Notes: generated by a model from the letters alone, not told the origin. Shown: positions 45,120-54,001, counted from the stretch's first letter. The stretch is DNA of 64,000 nt from Oceanobacillus timonensis (GCF_900166635.1 NZ_LT800497.1:1816368-1880367); one strand, 5' to 3'. A program made the numbers and translations.

Positions 45120-45170
45120 AGTTGAACAGAACATTACCAATCAATTAAAAAAGCTTCGATTTGTTCAACT
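45120..45170. promoter_or_regulatory. Inverted repeat between divergent ABC operon and two-component genes
   Basis: AGTTGAACA (45120-45128) and TGTTCAACT (45162-45170) are perfect inverted copies 33 bases apart, each beside a further half-copy (AGAACA and TGTTCG). Their symmetry about a divergent promoter region fits binding of the adjacent response regulator to both promoters. TTGTTC (45161-45166) and TATGGT (45185-45190) may be the plus-strand promoter. Confidence 0.5.
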
Positions 45171-45214
45171 GTTCGTAAACTTGCTATGGTACGATACCAA
45201 TGGAGGTGTCATAC

Positions 45215-45928
45215 ATGGAGGAACAAACAGATATTTTGATTGTGGATGATGAGAAAGCAATTGTAACTATGTTAGAAATGATGCTGAAGAAAGAAGGATT
45301 TCAGCGTGTACATAAAGCTTATACCGGGCAGGAAGCCATTCAAATATTAAAGGAACATAAAATAGAAGTGATTATTCTGGACGTTATGCTTCCGGATGGG
45401 AGCGGTTTTGATTTTTGTCCGAAAATCAGAGAGTTGACGAATGCGTATATTCTCTTTTTAACGGCAAAAGTGTCCGACTTGGATGTGTTAACAGGGTTTG
45501 CGACAGGAGGAGATGATTATGTCACCAAACCATTTAACCCGTTAGAAGTGGCGGCAAGGATTAAAGCGTATTTAAGAAGATCTGCTAAAACAGAAGCAGT
45601 TACACCAGAAAAATCTAGCAACTATGATTTTGGCCATTTTGTCCTGGATGAAAGCGCAGGTGTGTTAACGGTTAATGGAAAGGATGTTCCATGCCCGACA
45701 CAGGTCTATTTGCTGCTTCTTTATTTATGTAAGCATCCAAATAGAATTTTTTCCAAAGCAGATTTATTGGAGGCGGTTTGGGGTTTTGAACATTTTGCAG
45801 ATGAGAATACGGTTTCGGTACATATTAGAAGAATCAGAGAAAGAATTGAGGTCCATCCGAGTAAACCGGAATTTTTACTCACTGTTCGGGGATTGGGATA
45901 TAAATTGGTGAAAGGAAATGCCTCATGA
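45215..45928 (+). CDS. OmpR-family response regulator
   Basis: A 237-aa regulator. An ATG at 45200 is in frame, but it is part of the binding site GGAGGTG (45202-45208) for the ATG at 45215. The receiver has Asp56 in 'IILDVMLPDG' and Lys in 'DDYVTKPF'; the winged helix ends in 'LLTVRGLGYKLV'. It overlaps the kinase gene by four bases and diverges from the ABC/ydbST operon, its likely target. Confidence 0.93.
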   Translation: MEEQTDILIVDDEKAIVTMLEMMLKKEGFQRVHKAYTGQEAIQILKEHKIEVIILDVMLPDGSGFDFCPKIRELTNAYILFLTAKVSDLDVLTGFATGGDDYVTKPFNPLEVAARIKAYLRRSAKTEAVTPEKSSNYDFGHFVLDESAGVLTVNGKDVPCPTQVYLLLLYLCKHPNRIFSKADLLEAVWGFEHFADENTVSVHIRRIRERIEVHPSKPEFLLTVRGLGYKLVKGNAS

Positions 45929-47676
45929 AGAAATTACGGAGCCGGTTGTTTTTTCATTTTTCGATTCAGTTTGGTTTTATTTCTTTGTTGATGATTGTTG
46001 TTGTAGTCCTTAGTCTGTTTATTGGATTGTTCTATTTTGCCAAGGAAGATAGAGAAGCAGATTATTATCAAGCACAGATAGAGGAGATTGCTATTGAAGT
46101 CGGTGATCCTTATACATATAGAGAGAGTAATAGAAATATTAGCGATGTATTACCGGCAGATGTTTGGCTGCAAATTATTGATAAAGAGGGAAATGTCATT
46201 GAGTCTGAAAATGTGCCCGAAGGTTTAAGAGAGAGTTATAGCAGCATCGACATTCTACAAATGAAGGAAAAAGAACAGCTTGGGGAATATACGGTAAAAT
46301 ATACACTGGAAGAACCAATGTATGATAGTGAAGAGCCATATTTATTTATACTTGGTTATCAAGAGCTGGGAACGATTCTGATGAACGAACTAGCAGAAAA
46401 CGTTAATATCAACGGTAAAGTTCCTGAATCAGAACAAGCTGCGGTGGAAGAAAGGCTAAATCAAATTGGAGGAACATTGTCTGTTTATGATGAAACGGGA
46501 GATTTGCTTCAACAGTTTGGTGAGGAGGAACAAATCGAAACGTCGCCATTAGAAATCATTCGAAGAGATGTTTCCCCAGACCATTATGCTGAAAACCAAA
46601 ATACATTTTTAGATAGAGATTCGGGTCATTCATGGATTTTATCTACGCCAAATGAGTCTAAACAGGAAATTCCATTAACGATGTTTCAGGACATGAGGCT
46701 GGTTCTTGCTTGTCTGGCTGGTGTTCTTCTACTTGTCACGCTTTTTATTACATTCTGGAAGAGTTTCCATTATGGGAGCCCTTTCTTTATTCTGATCAAT
46801 TGGCTAAATCGGATGGGAAATGGAAACTATAAGGAAGTTTTAACAGCGCAGGAGAAGAAAAAAGTATATCGGAAAAATGGCAAATTAAAAAGAAGATATA
46901 AATTATATAAAGAGGTTTTCCAGGCATTTGATGAGATGGCTGAAAAACTGGATGCTTCCCAAAAAGAAAGAGAACAGCTGGAAAAAAGCAGAGAGGAATG
47001 GGTTACGGGAATTTCCCATGACCTTCGTACACCTCTGACTACCATGGAAGGTTACGGGCGCTTGCTGGGAAACAGGGAATACGACTGGTCGAAGCAGGAG
47101 CTTCAAGAGATTGGAGATACCATCACTGAAAAAAGTGATTATATGGTAGATCTAATTGAAGACTTTACGCTCAGCTTTCGATTGAAAAATGATGCCAACA
47201 GCTTAACGTTTAACGCGGTGAATATCAATGAATATATGGAACAAATCTTAGATAAATTTCAAAAGGATGTCACCTTTAAGGATTATCCAGTTGCGTACGA
47301 ACCAGTTCATCCAGATAGAAAAATAGAAGTGAATGAACGGTTGTTTGAAAGAATGATTGATAATCTGATGTATAATGCTTGGAAGCATAACCCGCCTGAA
47401 ACTGCTGTGAAGGTTGAAGTTGCTCACTCTGAAGAAGAAAAGGCACTGGAAATCAGAATTACCGATAATGGAATGGGGATGGATGAAGAAACGCAAAAGC
47501 ATCTGTTCACCCGCTATTATCGCGGCACCAATACAGAGGAAAGGAATGAAGGGACAGGGCTTGGCATGAGTATTGCCCTGCAAATCGCCAAGCTGCATCA
47601 GGGGGCTATTTCCGTTCAATCTGAAAAGGGCCTTGGCACAACCGTAGCAGTAGTTTTGCCTGATGATAGAGATTAG
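45925..47676 (+). CDS. Sensor histidine kinase
   Basis: A 583-aa kinase. Membrane helix 1 lies at about 15-38, an extracellular region of about 215 residues without a recognised fold follows, then helix 2 near 255-275, a HAMP-like linker, His365 in 'ISHDLRTPLTTM' and an ATPase domain with 'NLMYNAWKHN' and 'GTGLGMSIALQ'. The large external domain means it can sense a ligand itself, unlike the kinase at 8858. Coupled to the regulator gene by ATGA; ends at a very strong terminator. Confidence 0.93.
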   Translation: MKKLRSRLFFHFSIQFGFISLLMIVVVVLSLFIGLFYFAKEDREADYYQAQIEEIAIEVGDPYTYRESNRNISDVLPADVWLQIIDKEGNVIESENVPEGLRESYSSIDILQMKEKEQLGEYTVKYTLEEPMYDSEEPYLFILGYQELGTILMNELAENVNINGKVPESEQAAVEERLNQIGGTLSVYDETGDLLQQFGEEEQIETSPLEIIRRDVSPDHYAENQNTFLDRDSGHSWILSTPNESKQEIPLTMFQDMRLVLACLAGVLLLVTLFITFWKSFHYGSPFFILINWLNRMGNGNYKEVLTAQEKKKVYRKNGKLKRRYKLYKEVFQAFDEMAEKLDASQKEREQLEKSREEWVTGISHDLRTPLTTMEGYGRLLGNREYDWSKQELQEIGDTITEKSDYMVDLIEDFTLSFRLKNDANSLTFNAVNINEYMEQILDKFQKDVTFKDYPVAYEPVHPDRKIEVNERLFERMIDNLMYNAWKHNPPETAVKVEVAHSEEEKALEIRITDNGMGMDEETQKHLFTRYYRGTNTEERNEGTGLGMSIALQIAKLHQGAISVQSEKGLGTTVAVVLPDDRD

Positions 47677-47679
47677 TCA

Positions 47680-47720
47680 AAGAACGCGTTACAGCATGCG
47701 AAAAACTGTAACGCGTTCTT
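47680..47720 (+). terminator. Intrinsic terminator after the kinase gene
   Basis: AAGAACGCGTTACAG (47680-47694) pairs perfectly over 15 bases with CTGTAACGCGTTCTT (47706-47720). Confidence 0.85.
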
Positions 47721-47808
47721 ACATAGCAATTATTAACTAAAAATAAAGAATGCTAAGACAGCATCATGCATGATTTATACTTAAAGTAGTTAGAGAAGAG
47801 GGGTTCCA

Positions 47809-48078
47809 ATGGAAGAGAGAACAAACATTTTAATTGTAGAAGATGATTATGAAATTGCCCGGATTATGAAGGATCATCTGGACAGGGAAGGGTTTCAAAC
47901 GACATGGGCATCTACTGGTATAGAAGGCTGGGAGGATTTTAAAGCAGGTTCCTTCTCCATCGTGCTTGTTGATTTGATGATGCCGGAGATGGATGGCTAT
48001 GAGCTCTGTGAAAAAATTCGTTTGGAAAGCGATGTGCCCTTATTAATCGTCAGTGCAAATTGTTCCTTATTTTTATAA
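47809..48078 (+). pseudogene. Truncated response regulator
   Basis: An 89-aa open frame containing only the first part of a receiver domain: 'ILIVEDDYEIARIM', Asp55 in 'VLVDLMMPEMDG' and 'DVPLLIVSA', then an unrelated tail 'NCSLFL' and stop. The conserved Lys, the end of the receiver and the whole DNA-binding domain are missing, and nothing downstream restores them. It keeps a good ribosome binding site (AGAGGGG), so a short protein could still be made. Confidence 0.8.
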
Positions 48079-48189
48079 GTTTACAGAAAACGAAGAACCT
48101 ATTGTTTAATTTCAGAGAATATTATTAAATGGAATTTCTTAATGGTTTTATAATTTAGTGTATGTAACAGGAAATAAAGAGGTGCTGTA

Positions 48190-48672
48190 ATGGAAAGTGG
48201 AGCAAACAAAAGTTTAGAAAAAAGGCTCGGTTATTTATTTACTGGAGAATTTTTTGCAGTAGCAGTTTTTAGCTATATATATTTTGATAATTTTTCTCTA
48301 AATCAAAGCTATTCATTGATTTATGCACTATTTACCCTGAATTTTATACTATTACAGGGGAGTTTTTATTGGTTTATCAAATGGAAAAGATTGAAAAGTA
48401 AAAGGACTGTTTTACCTAATCTATATAAACCTCTTACCATTTTGAAGAAAGTTAATTTTGTACTCCTATGTATGATGCCTTTAATAGTAATTATGGATAT
48501 CTTAATCATGAAGCGAATGTCCTTTATCTTTTTGGTTGCTGTATTTGTTTACATCTTTGCCATCATAGAATATATTAATTATTTTCATATACAATTAACC
48601 AATTACAAGAACGAAAAAGGGAAGAAAGCTTCTATAGTTAAAGAAATTGAAAACTCAAAACGTAAAAGTTAG
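48190..48672 (+). CDS. Four-helix membrane protein (160 aa)
   Basis: Hydrophobic segments at about 16-34, 41-62, 90-108 and 113-135, with basic loops ('WKRLKSKRTVLPNLYK') and a polar C-terminus rich in Lys and Glu. Ribosome binding site GAGGTG eight bases before ATG. I do not recognise a family. It opens a run of small membrane proteins typical of an accessory or immunity region. Confidence 0.6.
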   Translation: MESGANKSLEKRLGYLFTGEFFAVAVFSYIYFDNFSLNQSYSLIYALFTLNFILLQGSFYWFIKWKRLKSKRTVLPNLYKPLTILKKVNFVLLCMMPLIVIMDILIMKRMSFIFLVAVFVYIFAIIEYINYFHIQLTNYKNEKGKKASIVKEIENSKRKS

Positions 48673-48738
48673 AAGAAATATGATTCAATTTGAGAATGTT
48701 TGCAATATACTATTAATATGAAATAGAGAGGATTATCT

Positions 48739-48867
48739 ATGTCCCTGCTTGATCCAATTTCACAAGCAGCAAATAAAATTGTTTATGATATAGTAGCGAT
48801 TTTTATACTTGCAGGGTTACATATCCATCATCATCATGAGGATAGTAGCATTTTGTTCGAAAAATGA
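48739..48867 (+). CDS. Very small His-rich membrane peptide (42 aa)
   Basis: Open frame with ribosome binding site AGAGAGGA. The product has an amphipathic start ('MSLLDPISQAANKI'), a hydrophobic stretch ('VYDIVAIFILAGL') and four consecutive His in 'HIHHHHEDS'. It may be a genuine micro-protein or a truncated gene. Unknown function. Confidence 0.4.
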   Translation: MSLLDPISQAANKIVYDIVAIFILAGLHIHHHHEDSSILFEK

Positions 48868-49070
48868 GAGAAAAATAATATCTGCTATAGCGCTGATTTT
48901 AACTATATTTAATATTGCGGTTATTTGATTCTTTGCATGGTTTGGTGCAAATTTTACATGAATAAGTAAGTTAAGTTTTTTGAACCCTAATTAAAAATAC
49001 AAATCCTGATTTATTTAAATATAGTGATTTTGAGAAATTTTCTATAAATGTCCATCCGTTTATGCAAATA

Positions 49071-49115
49071 AAAAATTGTTGTACAATTAGCTAATTCATT
49101 GTGCAACAATTTTTT
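49071..49115. terminator. Bidirectional terminator
   Basis: AAAAATTGTTGTACAAT (49071-49087) pairs with ATTGTGCAACAATTTTT (49099-49115), one G-U, with A and T flanks on both sides. Confidence 0.85.
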
Positions 49116-49152
49116 GTTTTTGAAAGCAGGCAGTAAAGCAGTCCTTCCTTTC

Positions 49153-49515
49153 TCATTCTGTTAAATATAGCTCAATTTGAATAAGTCTTCTCTCTGTTAG
49201 AACGAAAACCGGCAGGAAAGAAAGCACTGCCCATCCTAATTCAAAAAATAAATAATATTCATTGCTGTAAGTTACAAACATTAAGGCGATACCTATTAAA
49301 ATATTAAGAATCCCCACTATGATCAATATTTTCGCGGAATATTTTTGAGCAAAATCCCATAGTTTTTGATTTTTCATAGATCTTTTGGTTCGATAGCCAT
49401 ATATGCTGTTAATATTATCAGGACTGGAAATCTTTAGAATAATACTTGCCACCAGAGTACCCAAACCAGTGAGAAATACTAACATTCTTATCACCTTCTT
49501 ACTAAGATAGTTCAC
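49153..49515 (-). CDS. SdpI/YfhL-family membrane protein
   Basis: A 120-aa protein with three helices (about 9-28, 62-82, 88-106). Between helix 1 and 2 it carries the SdpI-family motif 'SIYGYRTKRSMKNQKLWDFA', the hallmark N-x-x-x-GYRT...W. It lacks the N-terminal DUF1648 part of full SdpI and resembles the short YfhL type. SdpI gives immunity to the SdpC toxin in B. subtilis, and YfhL relatives also act in toxin resistance, so an immunity role is plausible. No start-proximal partner is visible. Confidence 0.8.
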   Translation of the reverse strand: MNYLSKKVIRMLVFLTGLGTLVASIILKISSPDNINSIYGYRTKRSMKNQKLWDFAQKYSAKILIIVGILNILIGIALMFVTYSNEYYLFFELGWAVLSFLPVFVLTERRLIQIELYLTE

Positions 49516-49524
49516 CTAAAACAA

Positions 49525-49674
49525 TTATAACTGCTTTTCGGGATTCTCTACAGAGTTAATGACAGTCATCCATGTCCCGCCAGCTAGATAAATAGTATTG
49601 TCTCTTACTACAACACCACATTGAGGACCTGCTTTATCAGATTCATCAGCGCGCTCATAAACATTGAAATAATT
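49525..49674 (-). pseudogene. C-terminal remnant of a secreted or Kelch-like protein
   Basis: Minus-strand frame of about 49 codons ending in TAA, without a start and preceded by a TAG. It reads 'GVVVRDNTIYLAGGTWMT' and ends 'NSVENPEKQL', resembling the last blade of a Kelch/beta-propeller protein. The rest of the gene is absent. Confidence 0.4.
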
Positions 49675-50024
49675 CTAAAGTCACATTAACATAAGAATTT
49701 TATTCAAAAAAGCATACATTATATCTTTTAGTATTTCATACTGCGTTAATTGTTGTTCCAGTTAGAACAATAAAAATTTATTTAGTCACCAATGCTGTAT
49801 AAATTGGAATAGAGGATTCTGCAAAAAGAAGTGTATCTTTTTCTGATGGTTAAAAATGTTTAGCTGAATTGGAATCCGGCAAAACATTACTATAGGGCAG
49901 GTAATAATGGAATATTAAACTTAAACAATTTGCTGTTATACCGTCATTCTTTTTTGTGAAATATCTTTTCTAAGGGTGGACTATATTGTGGAATCTAATC
50001 CTTTATTTCTAAGGTGGTTTTATA
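49675..50024. other. Intergenic region without recognisable features
   Basis: About 350 AT-rich bases. No open frame with a ribosome binding site is present until AAGGTGG before 50025. Confidence 0.4.
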
Positions 50025-50267
50025 ATGAATAAAAATAAAGATGAAAAAGATAACAGTAATTATTTTGAAAGTAAGGAAAGAAAGGTAGAGACAAATGAAT
50101 GGCGTAAACTAATAAACATTATCCTTTTAGCAGGAGTCTTTTATTTATTGCATATATTTAATGTTTATGATCATATAGGTTTCATATTATGGCTTCTGGT
50201 ACTAATAGTATCTGCTGTCATAATAGATAAGATTATCCGGAAAATTTTTTCTTTGTTTATTGATTGA
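50025..50267 (+). CDS. Small membrane protein (80 aa)
   Basis: Polar, charged first 28 residues, then two hydrophobic segments (about 28-45 and 50-70) and a short tail. Ribosome binding site AAGGTGG. Family not recognised. Ends at a terminator; appears to be a single gene. Confidence 0.5.
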   Translation: MNKNKDEKDNSNYFESKERKVETNEWRKLINIILLAGVFYLLHIFNVYDHIGFILWLLVLIVSAVIIDKIIRKIFSLFID

Positions 50268-50318
50268 TTATATAAGAACGGTTAGGATATAGTGCCTACA
50301 TACAAAATTTTTATAGGC

Positions 50319-50353
50319 AAGCTATCGAATATGCATTTGATGATAGCTTTTTT
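50319..50353 (+). terminator. Intrinsic terminator
   Basis: AAGCTATC (50319-50326) pairs with GATAGCTT (50342-50349), followed by TTTT. Confidence 0.65.
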
Positions 50354-50603
50354 ATGTGAATATAGAACTTTTTAACTGAATAATGAGCTATTGAAATATC
50401 AGCTGATTTTACTAGGTAACCTAAGGGCAATAATTTTTTAAATTCATAAAAAAATGAATAGCTTGTTCAATCAACCCTATAATATACCGATTACTATATT
50501 TAGGCATGAGAATAATATTGATAAAAGCTTACACATCTAATGTTTTATCAAACTTTTAGTTATAAGAAATAGAATGAGTAAGGAAATTGGTGCTATAAAA
50601 ATG

Positions 50604-50671
50604 GGAGAGTAAAAGAAAATGCGCAAGTAAGAGAGTGTATGGCTCTTACTATGCATTTTCGTCTACTCTCC
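50604..50671 (-). terminator. Long composite hairpin ending the lipoprotein gene
   Basis: Three stacked helices: GGAGAGTA/TACTCTCC (50604-50611 with 50664-50671), GAAAATGC/GCATTTTC (50615-50622 with 50653-50660) and GTAAGAG/CTCTTAC (50627-50633 with 50643-50649). On the minus strand CCATTTTTA follows. The apical part recurs at 57371-57417. Confidence 0.75.
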
Positions 50672-50676
50672 AGTCT

Positions 50677-51411
50677 TCATTGAATAGAAAGCTTACCTAT
50701 TAAATTTATAATTTCTTCATCATTACCAGTATCGATGTAGACGGATTCAGTATTATTTATAATTTCTTCTCTATCTTTTTTTAATTCATCTAAATCTGCA
50801 TCATCAGGACGAGGAAGGCCACCGTACCAACGATAGGGTGTTTTATACACATTCACTGTTCCATCCCCATTGCTGCTATATGTTACAACTCCATCTACTA
50901 TTCTATCTCCTCGTAGCTGTATAACGTCTTCCGGATAACGAACATCAATGTCATCTTCCTCAGGATTGAGCAGTGTGCCTTCTGGGATATGTTGAACATC
51001 AATGTACTCTACATCTGGATTTGGTCCGAGTTGGTTCCACACACGAGCGTATTCAATTTCTTCAGATGAAAAATTTGATAAGTTATCCTCTGAGTCTGTA
51101 TCTGATTGATTATTTTCGGAGATTTCATCTTCTTCATTAGAAGTTTCATCATTTGTCGATTCGGATTTATTGGAAGAAGCACTATCTTCGGAATTTGTCT
51201 TTGAATCTGTACCCGAATTATCAGATGAAGTTTCATCATCGTCATTATCATCATTAGTATTTTGTGAAGCATCTTCATTGGAGGAATGATGATTTGATTC
51301 GTTGTAAGCTTTTTCTTCCGTTTCGTCATTATTATCTGAACACCCAATTAGAAATAGTGTAAGTAAAAGTGCTAGTGCACTGCGAAAAATAATGTGGTGT
51401 TTCTTTTTCAT
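50677..51411 (-). CDS. Lipoprotein with acidic spacer, paralogue of the gene at 11503
   Basis: A 244-aa predicted lipoprotein with signal peptide and lipobox LIGC. Residues ~25-115 form a low-complexity Asn/Asp/Ser/Glu spacer. The C-terminal domain has 'SSEEIEYARVWNQLGPNPDV', 'RYPEDVIQLRGDRI', 'SNGDGTVNVYKTP' and 'RWYGGLPRPDDADL', aligning along its full length with the domain of 11503-12228. The spacer sequences are not conserved, only their composition. Start follows AAGGAAGG. Function unknown. Confidence 0.8.
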   Translation of the reverse strand: MKKKHHIIFRSALALLLTLFLIGCSDNNDETEEKAYNESNHHSSNEDASQNTNDDNDDDETSSDNSGTDSKTNSEDSASSNKSESTNDETSNEEDEISENNQSDTDSEDNLSNFSSEEIEYARVWNQLGPNPDVEYIDVQHIPEGTLLNPEEDDIDVRYPEDVIQLRGDRIVDGVVTYSSNGDGTVNVYKTPYRWYGGLPRPDDADLDELKKDREEIINNTESVYIDTGNDEEIINLIGKLSIQ

Positions 51412-51551
51412 TTTTATCCTTCCTTTTTAAGTTAATAGAGAGTTTTTCTTTTTACCCGATACCCTCAATACTATATTTTTAGAACACTTTAAGATATGTA
51501 AAAATTAATATTACACTTCAATAATGCGGAACTTATATAATTTTATAATTA

Positions 51552-51953
51552 TTAAATAGATTTGGGCTTTAAAATAATTATTGAATTCCACAACCAAAAA
51601 TTAACAGCAGCCCCTATCCAAATAAAAAACATCACCCAACCTGATTCATTAAAAAATGAGTCCCAATTTAAATGAGTAATACGGTAGAAAAAAGTAGAAT
51701 CAAGTAATTGTAAAACTAGAAAAGAGCCTATTAAATAAACTACTAAATCCAATAAACTAAATGGTTTATTTTTTTTGTTAAGGATGATGGATAAAGGAAA
51801 TGCCGTACACAAATATATAATAGATGAAGGTACGGTGCAAATGAGTAACATAGGGAAATATAAAAGAAATGTCCCATCTGGCCACAAACTGAATAAATAA
51901 ATATTTGCGTATGTTATGCTTGCAAACAAAATTAATAGAATATTTTTTTTCAT
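51552..51953 (-). CDS. Four-helix membrane protein joined in frame to IS debris
   Basis: The open frame extends to 52148, but its first ~50 codons are the end of an IS3-type transposase. A separate start at the ATG at 51953 (GGAAGG twelve bases upstream) gives a 133-aa membrane protein with helices near 4-22, 30-58, 68-88 and 105-128. Family not recognised. The in-frame junction suggests that the IS remnant landed directly upstream and may have replaced its original promoter. Confidence 0.55.
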   Translation of the reverse strand: MKKNILLILFASITYANIYLFSLWPDGTFLLYFPMLLICTVPSSIIYLCTAFPLSIILNKKNKPFSLLDLVVYLIGSFLVLQLLDSTFFYRITHLNWDSFFNESGWVMFFIWIGAAVNFWLWNSIIILKPKSI

Positions 51954-52001
51954 AAATAAATCAAACCTTCCATTGCAAAGGGGGATTATGGTAAAAGTAA
52001 T

Positions 52002-52256
52002 ATTTTTCAACATAATTGGTGACATACTCCCAATCGTTGAAGGAATTCGCTTGTAATTATAAAATATCATGATGTGAGAAAAGATACTATACTTAGCTTC
52101 AATGCTGATTTGATAATCTTCATGAAAGAATAATTCTTTCTTCATCACACTATGAAGCGATTCGATATAGGCATTCTCATAACAGTTGCCTTTTCGGATC
52201 CTGATTATAGGGACATGATGTTTTCGGAAAAGCGCTTCATCCCTTTTGACCGTATA
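52002..52256 (-). pseudogene. IS3-family (IS150-type) transposase OrfB remnant
   Basis: The minus strand reads 'IRIRKGNCYENAYIESLHSV' followed by 'MKKELFFHEDYQ' and 'IMIFYNYKRIPSTIGSMSP'. This is the C-terminal end of an IS3/IS150 OrfB, including the catalytic Glu of the DDE triad in 'YIES'. About two thirds of the gene and both inverted repeats are missing. Confidence 0.85.
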
Positions 52257-52418
52257 TGAAATTCAACCAAAGATATTAAAAATAACAATTAAAAGCATAA
52301 GTAATGTCATATTTACTGCTTAAGTTATACTTGATACCAATCATTTTATAAGACAATTCTTTCCGATCACTGAGTTACTTTAGAAGCATAGCGTAACGCT
52401 TTCCAGTCAGCTTATATG

Positions 52419-53708
52419 CTAAACAAATGATTTCTGCTTTTCTTTCTTGATTTGAATACGCCAGCTTACTGCTAATATAACAAGCAGCATGGCACATCCT
52501 ATATAGAGCATTTCATAACCAAATGTAAATGATAGCAAGAGATAACCAACAAATGGTCCGCAGGCTGCACCTGTATCCTGAACAACTGTGTAGTAGGTGA
52601 AGAAGCGAACGGCACCAGCTTTATGAGAATGATCTGCAGCTATTGCATCCATGAGTGTTGTTAATGCGGTTGACGTCAACATTGCACTGATTGTAATAAG
52701 AATCCAAATCAGAGGGGCGAAGGGAAAAGCTAACAGTGGAAAACTGACACCTCCTGCAAGTAAGGATCCGATTAAAAATGGTTTTCTTCCCTTTGAACCA
52801 TCGGACCAGAAACCGACTCTCGTTGCTAAAAAAGGTTCCCATGACCACCGTAATGCCTGTAGAACACCCGAAAGAGCCGAGGCGGCAATAACAACATTAA
52901 GAATCTCTACATCCTCGCCATAATGATAAATAATGAGCGAGGATAAGGTTGCGGTGAATACTCCTTGTATGATAAACGTAATAAAAAATCCGCTGCTCAT
53001 GATAAGAGCATGATTTTTCAGTATATCAAGCCCGAGGATATTTTTCTTTCTTCCTTCAGACCTTGAGCTTGAGGAAGGTGCTTTGCTTTGAAAGAATATA
53101 CCTAATAAAATCATTCCTATGCCGGAAATCAGACCAAATGACAGGGATACCCAAGTTAATCCCAAAAACGGTGTCAATACCCCGCCGACGAGCATGCCCA
53201 TAAGACTTCCTAATCGGTATAGGCCATTATATAAACCCATTGCCTCTCCCTGTCTATGGTTTTTGCCATGGACTGCTACGGTCGATAGTCCGCCAATTCG
53301 TAAGAACGACCAAGCAAGTCCCCATAAACAACGGAGAACCAGCCACGCCAAAAATCCTGTAGCTAATCCGTAACCTGCAGTTGTTATCACACTCAGAATA
53401 ACGGCAAATACCAATCCTGTTTTTAATGAGATTTTTTCATATATCCAGCCAACGAAAGGATTTAAAGGTAAGCGGACAAAACGGTTGACAGCAAGTAATA
53501 TGCCTACTTGCCAAACGCCATCCAAGCCAGCCTCTCTCCAATAAATCGGAAGCGCAATATAAAGCATGGAATCACCAAGCAGGCAGCAAGCTGTTACTAA
53601 AGCAATAATGATGATATTACGTTTATCTTTGTTTTTTTCAGTATGAATTGCAGCCACCTTCTTCATTTGCATAACTGTTGATGGTAAAGATTTATTTAAT
53701 ATGAACAA
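52419..53708 (-). CDS. MFS transporter
   Basis: A 429-aa carrier with 12 predicted helices starting at 'IIIIALVTACCLLGDSMLYI'. MFS signatures include 'GWIYEKISLKTGLVFAV' after helix 2, 'GLYNGLYRLGSLMGMLVGG' and 'VGFWSDGSKGRKPFLIG' in the second half. It most resembles multidrug or small-molecule exporters. The frame opens with TTG at 53708 and a poor ribosome binding site; ATG codons at 53672 and 53666 are alternatives that keep all helices. Confidence 0.85.
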   Translation of the reverse strand: MFILNKSLPSTVMQMKKVAAIHTEKNKDKRNIIIIALVTACCLLGDSMLYIALPIYWREAGLDGVWQVGILLAVNRFVRLPLNPFVGWIYEKISLKTGLVFAVILSVITTAGYGLATGFLAWLVLRCLWGLAWSFLRIGGLSTVAVHGKNHRQGEAMGLYNGLYRLGSLMGMLVGGVLTPFLGLTWVSLSFGLISGIGMILLGIFFQSKAPSSSSRSEGRKKNILGLDILKNHALIMSSGFFITFIIQGVFTATLSSLIIYHYGEDVEILNVVIAASALSGVLQALRWSWEPFLATRVGFWSDGSKGRKPFLIGSLLAGGVSFPLLAFPFAPLIWILITISAMLTSTALTTLMDAIAADHSHKAGAVRFFTYYTVVQDTGAACGPFVGYLLLSFTFGYEMLYIGCAMLLVILAVSWRIQIKKEKQKSFV

Positions 53709-53860
53709 TATTCTTTTCGCTTCGTTGTATAATTATGTTCTTCGCAAAATAAGTTCTATTTTAGTTTAATCTACCATCAGCTTACTTACACCATATACCA
53801 TTTTGCAGCTTTGTTCCATACCAAATCTTTTGAAAATTCTTTTTTTGATAAGGATGTTCA

Positions 53861-53995
53861 TGCATGTTATGCAGTGATCATATAAAAGAAACCCTCTCCT
53901 AAAAAGAAGGGGTTTCTAACATCTTCATCTTGGAAAGTCCTCACACTCGAACAAAAGTTGAAAGATGTGGTTTCATTCTAACATGTTTTATAAGG
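53861..53995 (-). repeat. Structured repeat/terminator, copy 1
   Basis: About 130 bases that recur at 57049-57175. It contains the hairpin GAAACCCTCTCC...AAGGGGTTTC (53888-53916), followed by TTCTAACATCTTCATCTTGG and a second pairing ACATCTTC/GAAAGATGT. On the minus strand the hairpin is followed by TTTTATA and lies right after the stop of the gene at 54002, so it works as a terminator there. Confidence 0.7.
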
Positions 53996-54001
53996 GTTAC
54001 C

